64,000 nucleotides of DNA from NCBI RefSeq assembly GCF_006402735.1, contig NZ_CP017174.1, positions 871,001 to 935,000 on the forward strand, written 5' to 3'. The notes beneath the pieces are model-generated. The model was not told where the DNA came from. It saw only the letters and a list, made by a program, of their open reading frames with translations, and did no database searches. How positions within the stretch are numbered: position 1 is the stretch's first letter; each line of letters begins with the position of its first letter. The position numbers and the translations under genes were made by a program. This stretch comes from Myxococcus xanthus. GTDB lineage: Bacteria > Myxococcota > Myxococcia > Myxococcales > Myxococcaceae. Below are positions 47,650 to 55,577 of the stretch, one piece after another.

Positions 47650-47868
47650 ATGCGTCGTGCCGTTCTCATTGCCCTGGGCGTGGCAGTTGCTGCGCCCGCT
47701 TGCAAGACCACGCAGCCCGAAGGAACCGAGAATCGTCAGCCCTTGACGGGCCCGGATCAGATCCGCGAGCCCGTGCAGACGGTGCCGGATTCCCCCGCGG
47801 GCCCCGCGACGCCCCTGCCGGATATCGACGCGGGCACGCCGGAGACGCAGGAAACGCCGGCGGAGTAG
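47650..47868 (+). CDS. Small lipoprotein (72 aa)
   Basis: A 72-residue lipoprotein with signal sequence RRAVLIALGVAVAAPACK and a Pro/Thr/Glu-rich, probably disordered mature part. A strong AAGGAGG precedes the start. It is divergent from treT. No function is known. Confidence 0.75.
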   Translation: MRRAVLIALGVAVAAPACKTTQPEGTENRQPLTGPDQIREPVQTVPDSPAGPATPLPDIDAGTPETQETPAE

Positions 47869-47964
47869 GGATGGGCAGGGCCGGATTGGCTCTATCCCGT
47901 TGAATCCTGGTATTTGGCGCTTCGCACGTCCGCGACTTGAGCGGGCGTTTGAGGCGGGGGCGCC

Positions 47965-48606
47965 ATGCCACTTCGTGGGTTGATGGTATTCGTCGCGCTC
48001 CTGGCGTGCGCTTCGGGTGACGAGTACACCCGACGAGGCGCCGACACGCTATTCGGGCGTCGAGGCCCCCACGTCTGGGTTCGCGGCCCCTGGCTCGAAG
48101 TAGAACCTTCTCGCGACGTGGATCAGGTCATCGACCAGTTGTGTCCCGCCATCATGAAACTTCCACGGGCGACAGCGGGGCATTAAGGCCAGGAGTACTG
48201 CGGCGCCATCTACACCTTGGGAGACGGCGTCTATTACGCGAGTCACGGCTCGCCCTTGGGCAAGACGACGGGCGTCGTTGGCGCGGAGAAGCGCAAGTCC
48301 TGCATCCCGCCGAGCAGTGTCGTTGATTCGCGCGGCCGCACCGTGACCTTGGCGGACTACCACAGCCATCCCTGGTCTCCTTCTCCGATGTCCGTGTTCG
48401 ACTTCCAGAACCGGACCCAGGTCTGGCTCATCCGTATCCAGTTCGACGTGGCCTGCACCGTCATGAAGTACGTTCCGCACAAGAACACCCCACGGCCGGG
48501 AGAGGTCTACTTGCGGCGAGAGCGACGTTGGAGACTGGTGGGGTTGCTCGAAAGCGAGCGAGACAAGGAGTTGGGAATCGTCACGCCCGTGGAAGGCGAC
48601 ACTTAG
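47965..48606 (+). pseudogene. JAMM-type lipoprotein gene, copy 2, with an in-frame TAA
   Basis: One frame from ATG 47965 to TAG 48606 is interrupted by TAA at 48184-48186 (after LPRATAGH). The N-terminal part is a lipoprotein (VALLACASGD) with VWVRGPW; the part after the stop has QEYCGAIYTL, EKRKSC and the JAMM motif in DYHSHPWSPSPMSVFD (H-x-H-x7-S-x2-D). Copy 1 reads Phe at the aligned position. It is followed by the lipoprotein paralogue, the same order as in copy 1. Interpretation as for copy 1: inactivated gene, readthrough or split product. Confidence 0.7.
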
Positions 48607-48627
48607 GTGTCGATGCCGGGAGTCGTC

Positions 48628-49047
48628 ATGCGCCGCGTGGTTCTTCTACTCTCGTGTTTGTCGCTATCTGCGTGCTCGCTGTTCCAGCGTCCGTTTCGCC
48701 CCGCGCATGCACCGCCCGAGGAGTCGGCGAGGTTCGTGTTTCCCTTGGGTTTTCCTCCGGGGGAGCACACCTTCATTCCTGCAACCATCTCCACCGCGGT
48801 CGGGCTGGCGATGGATGACTTCTTGCCGAGGGACGCGAAGCCGCCCAAGGAGGCGACACCCGATGAGGTGTGTCTCGCGCAGCGAAGTTCGTATGACGTA
48901 TTGGCGAAGGCGCTATCCGACAGCGTCGTGTTGGTTTCGTTCTCACCCAAGGAGGGGGCCTGTGTTCAAGAAGGCACTGCCCTGGATGTGGGCGCGACGT
49001 ACGCGGTCGATGTAGACGGCTGGCGCATCCTGGCCGTTCAGCGATGA
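48628..49047 (+). CDS. Lipoprotein, paralogue of the gene at 31384-31800
   Basis: A 139-residue lipoprotein beginning MRRVVLLLSCLSLSACSLF (lipobox LSAC), with GGGAG six bases before ATG 48628. Shared blocks with the paralogue are FVFPLGF, AMDDFLPR and ATPDEVCL. It is intact although its JAMM partner is interrupted. Its stop overlaps a possible amidohydrolase start (ATGA at 49044). Confidence 0.75.
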   Translation: MRRVVLLLSCLSLSACSLFQRPFRPAHAPPEESARFVFPLGFPPGEHTFIPATISTAVGLAMDDFLPRDAKPPKEATPDEVCLAQRSSYDVLAKALSDSVVLVSFSPKEGACVQEGTALDVGATYAVDVDGWRILAVQR

Positions 49048-49067
49048 GGCACGCGGAAGGAGTCACG

Positions 49068-50666
49068 GTGCAGGCGACAGTCTACCTGGCGGAGCGGGTG
49101 TGGACGTTGGATGCGGCGCGGCCACGGGCCCAGGCGCTGGCGGTGCGGGATGGGCGGCTGCTGGCCGTGGGGACTCGCGAAGAAGCGGAGGCTGCCGCGG
49201 GCCCGAATGCGCGCCGGGTAGACCTGGGCGCCGCCACCGTGGTGCCGGGCCTCGTGGACGCGCACGCGCACATCCACGGGTTGGGCCGGAGCCTGACGAC
49301 GGTGCGGCTGGAGAAGGCGGCCTCGGTGGATGAGGCCATTCGCCGGCTGACCGAGGCGCCCGCCTCCAGCTTCCAGGGAGACTGGCTGCTGGGAAGAGGG
49401 TGGGACCAGAACGAGTGGCCTGGTGGCGCCTTCCCGGGCCGCAAGGAACTGGACGCGCGCCTCCCCTCGACGCCCGTGTTCCTCACCCGGGTGGACCACC
49501 ACGCGGCCTGGGTGAATGGCGAGGCCCTGCGGCGCGCTGGAATCACCCGCGACACGCCGGACCCGGAGGGAGGCCGCATCCTCAAGGACGCGCACGGCGA
49601 GCCCACGGGCGTGCTGGTGGACAACGCCATGGACGTGGTCGCCGCCGCGATGCCTCCGCCTTCCAGGGCGCAGCTGGAGACTCGGCTGCGGGCCGCGCTG
49701 ACTCGTTGCGCGCAGGTGGGGCTGACCGGGGTGCACGACGCGGGCATGGAGTGGGATGCCTTTCGCGTGCTCCAGGCATGGGACGCCGCGGGCACGTTGC
49801 CTCTGCGCGTCTACGCGATGGCGGCGGGCCAGGGTGACGAGCGGCACGCGTACCTCGAGCAAGGACCGTGGCAGGGGCGGATGCTGGCGATGCGCTCGGT
49901 GAAGTTCCTGGCCGACGGCGCGCTGGGGAGCCGGGGCGCGGCGCTGCACGACGACTACTGCGACGAGCCAGGGCAGCGGGGCTTGTTGCTGCTGCCACCC
50001 GAGGAACTCGCCTCACGCGCCCAGGCCTTCATGTCCCGGGGCTTCCAGGTGTGCATCCACGCCATTGGAGACCGTGCCAATACCTTGGTGCTGGACGTGC
50101 TTCTGCGCGGCGCCGAGGTGACGGGCACACAGTCGCTGCGGCACCGCGTGGAGCACGCGCAGATTCTCCGGCGCGAGGACATCCTCCGCCTGGGGGCCGC
50201 GGGGCTGGTGGCGAGCGTGCAGCCCACCCACGCGACCAGCGACATGCCGTGGGCGGAGTCCCGGCTGGGCCGCGAGCGGCTCAAGGGCGCCTATGCCTGG
50301 CGCAGCCTTCGTGATGCGGGCGCGCACCTGGCGTTGGGCAGTGACTTCCCCATCGAAAATCCGGATGTTCTGGCGGGGTTGTACGCGGCGCGCACGCGGC
50401 AGGACGCGGCCGGCAGGCCCGAGGCCGGGTGGATGCCGGAAGAGCGACTGACGGCGCGCGAGGCGCTGGAGGGCTTCACCACCGGGCCCGCCTGGGCGTC
50501 CTTCGACGACGCCCGGCGCGGCAAGCTGGCTCCGGGACTGGACGCCGACTTCGTGGCCCTGTCGGAAGATCCGCTGGAGGGGCCCGTCTCGGCGCTGGTG
50601 AAGGCGCAGGTCCTCGCCACCGTGGTCGCAGGCGCGGAGGTGTACCGCGCTCCGTCCCTGGCCTGA
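49068..50666 (+). CDS. Amidohydrolase family protein (YtcJ-like)
   Basis: A 532-residue metal-dependent hydrolase. The N-terminal metal motif is DAHAHIHG. Later signatures include FLADGALGSRGA, CIHAIGDRAN, RVEHAQILR and LGSDFPIE, all typical of YtcJ-type amidohydrolases. The substrate is unknown. GTG 49068 has AAGGAG five bases upstream; ATG 49044, overlapping the previous stop, is the alternative start. Confidence 0.9.
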   Translation: MQATVYLAERVWTLDAARPRAQALAVRDGRLLAVGTREEAEAAAGPNARRVDLGAATVVPGLVDAHAHIHGLGRSLTTVRLEKAASVDEAIRRLTEAPASSFQGDWLLGRGWDQNEWPGGAFPGRKELDARLPSTPVFLTRVDHHAAWVNGEALRRAGITRDTPDPEGGRILKDAHGEPTGVLVDNAMDVVAAAMPPPSRAQLETRLRAALTRCAQVGLTGVHDAGMEWDAFRVLQAWDAAGTLPLRVYAMAAGQGDERHAYLEQGPWQGRMLAMRSVKFLADGALGSRGAALHDDYCDEPGQRGLLLLPPEELASRAQAFMSRGFQVCIHAIGDRANTLVLDVLLRGAEVTGTQSLRHRVEHAQILRREDILRLGAAGLVASVQPTHATSDMPWAESRLGRERLKGAYAWRSLRDAGAHLALGSDFPIENPDVLAGLYAARTRQDAAGRPEAGWMPEERLTAREALEGFTTGPAWASFDDARRGKLAPGLDADFVALSEDPLEGPVSALVKAQVLATVVAGAEVYRAPSLA

Positions 50667-50684
50667 GCGCGGCGTCTTGGATGC

Positions 50685-51584
50685 TCACTCGCCGAAGATG
50701 TGCGAGCGCGCCGCCTCGGCGATGGTGACGACGGCGGGGTGGCGAATCTTCCGCTCGACGGTGATGGCGTAGAAGCAGGTCTCGATTTCGTCGGTGCGCC
50801 CGATGACGGAGCAGTTGAACTGACGCTCCACCTCGGCCTCGATGGCGCTGGGCATGGCGAAGACCCCGTGCCCGCGCTGGCCGAAGGCCTGGAGCAGCGC
50901 GCTGTCATCGAAGTCACCCGCGATGACGGGGCGCAGGCCCTTGCGCTCGAACCACAGGTCCATGGAGCGGCGCGCGGAGGACTCGTCTGACGGCAGCAGC
51001 ACGGGCGCGCCGTCCAGTGATTGAGGGAAGTTCTCCTTGAGTTCGAGCAGCTTCCCGGCAGCGAAGAAGGACACGCCACACTTGCCGAGCAAGTGGTTGA
51101 ACGAGCGCACGCTCACCGGCTCCGAGCTGGGCGCATCCGCGAGCACCACGTCCAGTTCGTGCAGGGCCAGCGAGGCGAGCAACTGCGGCAGGGGCCCTTC
51201 GCGGCAGATGATGCGCAGCGACGGGCCTGCTTCGAGCGCGGGCTTGAGGAGCTGTTCGGCCACCAGCTTGGGGATGACATCGAGCACGCCGACGTTGAGT
51301 CGCAGCTGCTGCCCGGGCGGCAGGCCGGAGACGACGTTCTTCAGCTCGTTGCCCAGGCGGAAGATCTCGTCCGCATAGCGCATCACTGTGCGGCCCACGT
51401 CGGTGAGCACCAGCTTGCGGCCCTGGCGCTCGAACAGCTTGTGGCCCAGCGACTCCTCCAGGAGCTTGAGCTGGCTGCTGATGGTGGGCTGCGCCAGGTG
51501 CAGCTCCTCGCCTGCCTTGGCGATGCTGCCCGCCCGCGCAACCGTCCAGAAGTACAGGAGGTGATGGTAGTTGAGCCAGCTCAT
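50685..51584 (-). CDS. LysR-family regulator of the NhaR type
   Basis: A 299-residue LysR regulator. The N-terminal winged helix starts WLNYHHLLYFWTVARAGSI and has LAQPTISSQLKLLEESLGHK. The co-inducer domain has GVLDVIPKLVAEQLL, typical of NhaR, an activator of Na+/H+ antiporter genes. No antiporter gene is adjacent, so its targets are unknown. It faces away from the sigma factor gene. Confidence 0.85.
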   Translation of the reverse strand: MSWLNYHHLLYFWTVARAGSIAKAGEELHLAQPTISSQLKLLEESLGHKLFERQGRKLVLTDVGRTVMRYADEIFRLGNELKNVVSGLPPGQQLRLNVGVLDVIPKLVAEQLLKPALEAGPSLRIICREGPLPQLLASLALHELDVVLADAPSSEPVSVRSFNHLLGKCGVSFFAAGKLLELKENFPQSLDGAPVLLPSDESSARRSMDLWFERKGLRPVIAGDFDDSALLQAFGQRGHGVFAMPSAIEAEVERQFNCSVIGRTDEIETCFYAITVERKIRHPAVVTIAEAARSHIFGE

Positions 51585-51597
51585 ATCTATAGAGATA
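51584..51597. promoter_or_regulatory. Dyad at the LysR start, possible operator
   Basis: TATCT-ATAG-AGATA is an inverted repeat next to the LysR start codon in an A+T-rich divergent region. LysR proteins often bind such dyads to control themselves; this is unproven here. Confidence 0.3.
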
Positions 51598-51606
51598 GTC
51601 GAAGTG

Positions 51607-51636
51607 TTGTCGTTAAACTACCTAATTTTCTTATAG
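51607..51636 (+). promoter_or_regulatory. Candidate promoter of the sigma factor gene
   Basis: TTGTCG (51607-51612) and TTATAG (51631-51636) are 18 bases apart in the A+T-rich divergent region, 65 bases before the sigma factor start. Confidence 0.4.
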
Positions 51637-51701
51637 AGCCCCGACCTTTAATTTCCTCTGCGTCGCGCCGTCGAGTGGGCGCGCCCAACCGGAGGAGGTC
51701 C

Positions 51702-52496
51702 ATGGAATCCATCAGCCTGAACGTATCCTTTGAATCCCCTGAGCTCGTGGTTACGGCCGAGGTCGTTGAAGCGCGCGTCCGTGGGCACCTGGAGTTGGTG
51801 CGGCGGTTGGCGTGGAAATACCGGTGGACTGGCCTGTCGATGGAAGAGCTGGTGGCGGAAGGCAACGTTGGGTTGATGGAAGCCGCGGGACGTTTCGAGG
51901 AACGCGGGGTGCCGTTCGCGGCCTATGCCAGCCAGTGGATTCGTGCGCGCATCCGCGCCTACGTGGGCCGCAACTGGAGCATGGCGGGCGGCCGGGCGCC
52001 TTGGGTGGTGTTCCAGCTCCGGAGGGAGCGGGCGCGGCTGGAGGCCCGGTGGGGGGAGGGCCACCCGGAGGTGGAGAAGCGTCTGGCCGAGGCCTTGGGG
52101 AAGCGGGAGGACGAGGTGGCCCGCGCCATGGAGGCGCTGTCGCGGGACGTGTCGCTGGACGCGCCGGTGTCTCCGGACTCGGAGGCCACGCGGCTGGAGG
52201 GGCTGATGGCGGATGCTGACTCGCAGGAGGACCTGGTGGACCGGGCGAAGTGGGCGCGGCGGCTCCGGGCGAGCGTGGACGCGGCCTGGCCGGAGCTGGA
52301 TGCCCGGGAGCGCGCGCTGGTGGAGGAGCGGATGCTGGCGGAGGACGGGGTGAGCGCGGAGCTGCTGGCGCGCCGGTTCGGGGTGACGGCGGTGCGTATC
52401 CGGCAGATCGAACAGGGCCTGCGGGTGAAGCTGCGCCACAGGCTGACGGCCGGTCTCACGTCCTGGGACGGGGAGGCCATGTCCCTGGCGGCCTGA
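51702..52496 (+). CDS. RpoH-like alternative sigma-70 factor
   Basis: A 264-residue sigma factor. Region 2 spans RRLAWKYRWTGLSMEELVAE through FAAYASQWIRARIRAYV, the -10 recognition and melting part. Region 4 has a helix-turn-helix in LLARRFGVTAVRIRQIEQGL. Region 1.1 is absent, as in heat-shock-type sigma factors. Several RpoH-like sigma factors (SigB-SigE type) occur in myxobacteria; which one this is cannot be decided here. GGAGGAGG lies just before ATG 51702. Confidence 0.88.
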   Translation: MESISLNVSFESPELVVTAEVVEARVRGHLELVRRLAWKYRWTGLSMEELVAEGNVGLMEAAGRFEERGVPFAAYASQWIRARIRAYVGRNWSMAGGRAPWVVFQLRRERARLEARWGEGHPEVEKRLAEALGKREDEVARAMEALSRDVSLDAPVSPDSEATRLEGLMADADSQEDLVDRAKWARRLRASVDAAWPELDARERALVEERMLAEDGVSAELLARRFGVTAVRIRQIEQGLRVKLRHRLTAGLTSWDGEAMSLAA

Positions 52497-52527
52497 CGCC
52501 TGACCGCCCGGGTGGCGGAGAATGCTG

Positions 52528-52557
52528 TTGACGGAGGAGGGAGGGGCTCGCTATGAA
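52528..52557 (+). promoter_or_regulatory. Promoter of tRNA-Phe
   Basis: TTGACG (52528-52533), an 18-base spacer and TATGAA (52552-52557) lie 27 bases before the tRNA. Confidence 0.55.
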
Positions 52558-52584
52558 GGCGCCGTTCCGCGCGGTGCCCCTTAC

Positions 52585-52657
52585 GCCCAGGTAGCTCAGT
52601 CGGTAGAGCAGGGGATTGAAAATCCCCGTGTCGGTGGTTCGATTCCGCCCCTGGGCA
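52585..52657 (+). tRNA. tRNA-Phe (anticodon GAA)
   Basis: A 73-base cloverleaf: acceptor stem GCCCAGG/CCTGGGC, D-arm GCTC...GAGC, anticodon stem GGGGA/TCCCC with loop TTGAAAA (GAA at 52618-52620), T-arm GGTGG-TTCGATT-CCGCC. The CCA end is not encoded. Confidence 0.97.
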
Positions 52658-52670
52658 CTTAGCGGAGATG

Positions 52671-52711
52671 AAGGCCTCTGGACCCAAAGTCCAGAGGCCT
52701 TTGTCGTTTCC
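52671..52711 (+). terminator. Terminator of tRNA-Phe
   Basis: A perfect 12-bp stem, AGGCCTCTGGAC and GTCCAGAGGCCT, with a five-base loop and T-rich tail TTTGTCGTTT. It lies directly behind the tRNA. Confidence 0.9.
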
Positions 52712-52751
52712 GGCGCGGTGCGTCACGGCTCCAGGGTGGCGCCCAACACGC

Positions 52752-53694
52752 GGGCCCGCGCGTCGCGCTGACGGGCACGCCCGTGGAGAATCGCCTGTCG
52801 GAGCTCTGGAGCCTCTACGCGCTGCTCTTCCCGGGCTACTGGGCAGCCGCGAGTCCTTTTGTTCGCGCTTCGTCGTCCCCATCGAGCGGGACACGGACGC
52901 GGGGTCCGAGAATCGCTGGCGCGGGTGGTCCGGCCCTTCCTCCTGCGCCGCACCAAGGGCGAGGTGGCGCGCGAGCTGCCCGCGCGAATCGAGACGGTGG
53001 TCTCCGTGGCTCTGAGCGCGGGCGAGCGCCGGCTCTACGACGACGTGCGGCTGGCCGCGCTGGCGCAGGTCGGGGACGCGTCAGGGTGGACGAGCGCTTC
53101 GCGCTCCTGGCCGCGCTCACCCGGCTGCGGCTGGCCGCGTGCCACCCTCGGCTCGTCGAAGAGGACTCGGTCCTGCCGTCCTCCAAGCTGGAGCGGCTGC
53201 TGGAGTTGGTGGACACGGTGCGCGCCTCGGGGGGGCCGGGCGCTCGTCTTCAGCCAGTTCGTGAAGCACCTGGCGCTGGCGCGCGAGGCGCTGGAGGCAC
53301 GCGGCATGTCCATGCAGTACCTGGATGGGCAGACCGCCCCGGCGGAGCGGCACGTGCGTGTGGAGGCCTTCCAGCGGGGGCAGGGTGACTTGTTCCTCAT
53401 CTCGCTGAAGGCGGGAGGCACGGGGTTGAACCTCACCGCCGCGGACCACGTCATCCACCTGGACCCCTGGCGGAGCCCCGCGGTGGAGGACCAGGCCACG
53501 GACCGGGCGCACCGCATCGGTCAGACGCGCCCTGTCACCGTGTCCCGGCTCGTCTCCGAGGGGAGGCCATCCTCGCGCTCCACGCGTAGAAACGCGGGTT
53601 GGCCGACAGCCTCCTCTCCGGGGAGGACGGGGGCACCGCCCTCTCTTCCGAGCAGTTGTTGGCGCTGCTGCGCTTCGGCGCGGCTGGAGGTGTG
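52752..53694 (+). pseudogene. SNF2-family helicase remnant, multiply frameshifted
   Basis: Pieces of the C-terminal half of a SNF2 helicase are spread over different frames. They include ALTGTPVENRLSELWSLY, FLLRRTKGEVARELPARIE, ALVFSQFVKHLALAREALE, LKAGGTGLNLTAADHVIHLD and TDRAHRIGQTRPVTVSRL (motifs V-VI). At least four frameshifts occur, plus an internal TAG near 53589 (after ILALHA). The ATPase half (motifs I-IV) is absent. It starts about 50 bases after the tRNA terminator, so it is probably a decayed remnant at an island boundary. Confidence 0.85.
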
Positions 53695-53848
53695 TGACAG
53701 GGCGGTTTGGGGGGCTCCGGAGCCCGCGTCCGCCCTGAGCTTCGTCGTCGCTCTGGGGCGAGACCTCCGAGTGTGTTCGCACCTTCGGAGTGGACGAATG
53801 TGGAAATTTCCCTTCGAGTAGGACCAGGCGTGGATGTAGATATCGACG

Positions 53849-53876
53849 CCATGTGCACTTCAGTAACTGCACATGG
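53849..53876. repeat. Perfect 9-bp inverted repeat upstream of queE
   Basis: CCATGTGCA and TGCACATGG are separated by ten bases. It lies 80 bases before the queE leader, so it could be an operator or an RNA hairpin in the leader of the Dpd-like operon. No preQ1 riboswitch could be recognised here. Confidence 0.45.
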
Positions 53877-53921
53877 ACTTCCTACACGCGCCCTGCGGTT
53901 TCTCGGAGTAAGGAGGGACCC

Positions 53922-53960
53922 ATGAGTGCTGCCCGATTAGCGCCAGGAGCCCCGCGATGA
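53922..53960 (+). CDS. 12-codon leader peptide overlapping queE
   Basis: ATG 53922 follows an unusually strong AAGGAGG (53910-53916) and reads MSAARLAPGAPR, then a TGA that overlaps the queE ATG (ATGA, 53957-53960). This arrangement would couple queE translation to the leader. Whether the peptide matters is unknown; codon content gives no attenuation signal. Confidence 0.4.
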   Translation: MSAARLAPGAPR

Positions 53961-54607
53961 GCTACGCGGTCAAGGAGCTTTTCTACACGCTCCAGGGCGA
54001 AGGGGCTCAGGCTGGGCGCGCGGCAGTGTTCCTCCGCTTCACAGGGTGCAACCTCTGGAGTGGCTTGGAGCGCGACCGGGAGAAGGGGGCCGGGGGCTGT
54101 TCCCGTTGGTGTGATACCGACTTCGTCGGCATGGATGGGCCAGGCGGAGGCCGGTTTTCCTCTGCGGTGGCGCTGGCGGAAGCTGTCGCTGCTGCATGGC
54201 CTCGCTCGCATGCCGCGGGGCAAACGCCCATGGTGGTGTGTACGGGGGGGGAGCCGTTGCTTCAGTTGGATGCCCCGCTGATTGATGCGTTACACGCCCA
54301 AGGATTCTTCGTTGCCGTTGAAACCAACGGGACGCAGCCCGTTCCTTCATCCGTGGATTGGATCTGCGTGAGCCCCAAAGCTGGAAGTACGTTGGTCCAG
54401 CGCTCAGGGAACGAACTCAAGTTCGTATTTCCCCAACCGGGTTTCGACCCCGAGCGATTCGTGGAACTGGAGTTCGCGCACTTTTTCCTCCAACCCATGG
54501 ACGGGCCGGCGCAGGCAGCCAATATGGCGCGAGCGCTCCATTACTGCTTGGAGCATCCACGCTGGCGGCTTGGACTGCAGATGCACAAGGTCGCGGGAAT
54601 CCGTTGA
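53957..54607 (+). CDS. queE: 7-carboxy-7-deazaguanine synthase (radical SAM)
   Basis: A 216-residue radical SAM enzyme converting 6-carboxytetrahydropterin to 7-carboxy-7-deazaguanine, a step toward preQ0. The cluster Cys are C31, C48 and C52 in TGCNLW...GGCSRWCDTDFVG. TGGEPLLQLD binds SAM. The rest, such as SPKAGSTLVQRSGNELKFVF, fits QueE. Spacing of Cys (x16, x3) is the extended QueE type. It is the first gene of the Dpd-like operon; queC, queD and folE are not in the window and would have to be elsewhere. Confidence 0.93.
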   Translation: MSYAVKELFYTLQGEGAQAGRAAVFLRFTGCNLWSGLERDREKGAGGCSRWCDTDFVGMDGPGGGRFSSAVALAEAVAAAWPRSHAAGQTPMVVCTGGEPLLQLDAPLIDALHAQGFFVAVETNGTQPVPSSVDWICVSPKAGSTLVQRSGNELKFVFPQPGFDPERFVELEFAHFFLQPMDGPAQAANMARALHYCLEHPRWRLGLQMHKVAGIR

Positions 54608-54623
54608 ACCTTGCGGTGCGACG

Positions 54624-55577
54624 ATGACAGACCTTCACATCATCGCAAGCTGCACGGACCGTAAGCACCTCCCCGTGCCCGATTCACTCTGCCTCCGCAA
54701 CGTGAACGCCGCGGATGTCGCGCGACGTGCGCGTGTGTGGTGGAAACAACTGGAGACAAGTACCTCCGAAACAAGAACTGCCAATGCGCTCTATGCCGGG
54801 GAACACTGGAGTGTGGTCCTCAGCCTTTCGGAGGTTGCCAATGCCAGCGGATTCACGCCGAACCTCTGGGTCGTATCCGCAGGCTATGGGCTCATTCCTG
54901 GAAGTTCGCTGATTCGGCCGTACTCAGCGACTTTCTCCCGGGGGCACGTTGACTCTGTCGTTCACGACGCTGCGAGACGCGACACGGCCGAGCAACTCAA
55001 GGTCTGGTGGAGAACGCTCGCCACCTATTCCGGGCCCAGTCGGAGTTCCGCACGAAGTATCAGTCAATTGGCGACTGATCAGCCTTTGTCGAGCGTTCTG
55101 ATTGTCGCTTCACCCCTTTATGTCGCCGCAGTGGAAGATGACCTCACTCAAGCGGCTTCTCAGCTCCAACACCCTGAGCGCTTGGTCATCGTGTCCTCAC
55201 TGGCACCATTGGCCAGAGGGGGCTTGGCCAGGCATTGGATACCTTCCAGTGCCCAGCATCAATCGCGCTTGGGAGGTTCTCGGCTCTCGCTACATGCTCG
55301 CGTTGCTCGGGAGATTCTCCAGTCGTCACGCACGCCCTATTTGAACGCGAGAACGCTCCAGGCGAAGTATGAGCGTTTGATTGCGCAGAGTACTCCACTG
55401 CGGCAGTACACGCGAAAGCCGCTGACCGATGCTGAAGTGCGCAGCTTCATTCGCGAGGCACTGTCGCAAGGAGCAAGCTCGTGGAGCGCGTCGTTGCGCA
55501 TGCTGCGGGCTCAGCAACTCGCTTGTGAGCAAAGCCGTTTCAAGAGTCTGTTCTTTCAGGTCCAGGGGGGATTATGA
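54624..55577 (+). CDS. Dpd-cluster protein of unknown function (possible DpdC analogue)
   Basis: A 317-residue soluble protein beginning TDLHIIASCTDRK. It also carries VVSAGYGLIPGSSLIRPY and a helical C-terminal half. The SC-x-x-K start and the AGYGLI segment recall DUF6884/YaaA-type proteins; this is a weak resemblance. In known Dpd systems DpdC converts preQ0 to an amide derivative, and position here suggests a similar accessory step. It overlaps the dpdB-type gene by four bases (ATGA). Less G+C-rich than core genes. Confidence 0.7.
   Translation: MTDLHIIASCTDRKHLPVPDSLCLRNVNAADVARRARVWWKQLETSTSETRTANALYAGEHWSVVLSLSEVANASGFTPNLWVVSAGYGLIPGSSLIRPYSATFSRGHVDSVVHDAARRDTAEQLKVWWRTLATYSGPSRSSARSISQLATDQPLSSVLIVASPLYVAAVEDDLTQAASQLQHPERLVIVSSLAPLARGGLARHWIPSSAQHQSRLGGSRLSLHARVAREILQSSRTPYLNARTLQAKYERLIAQSTPLRQYTRKPLTDAEVRSFIREALSQGASSWSASLRMLRAQQLACEQSRFKSLFFQVQGGL

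Noticed and set aside
53700-53921. preQ1 riboswitch before queE
   Set aside because: A hairpin is present, but no preQ1 aptamer pattern could be recognised by eye.
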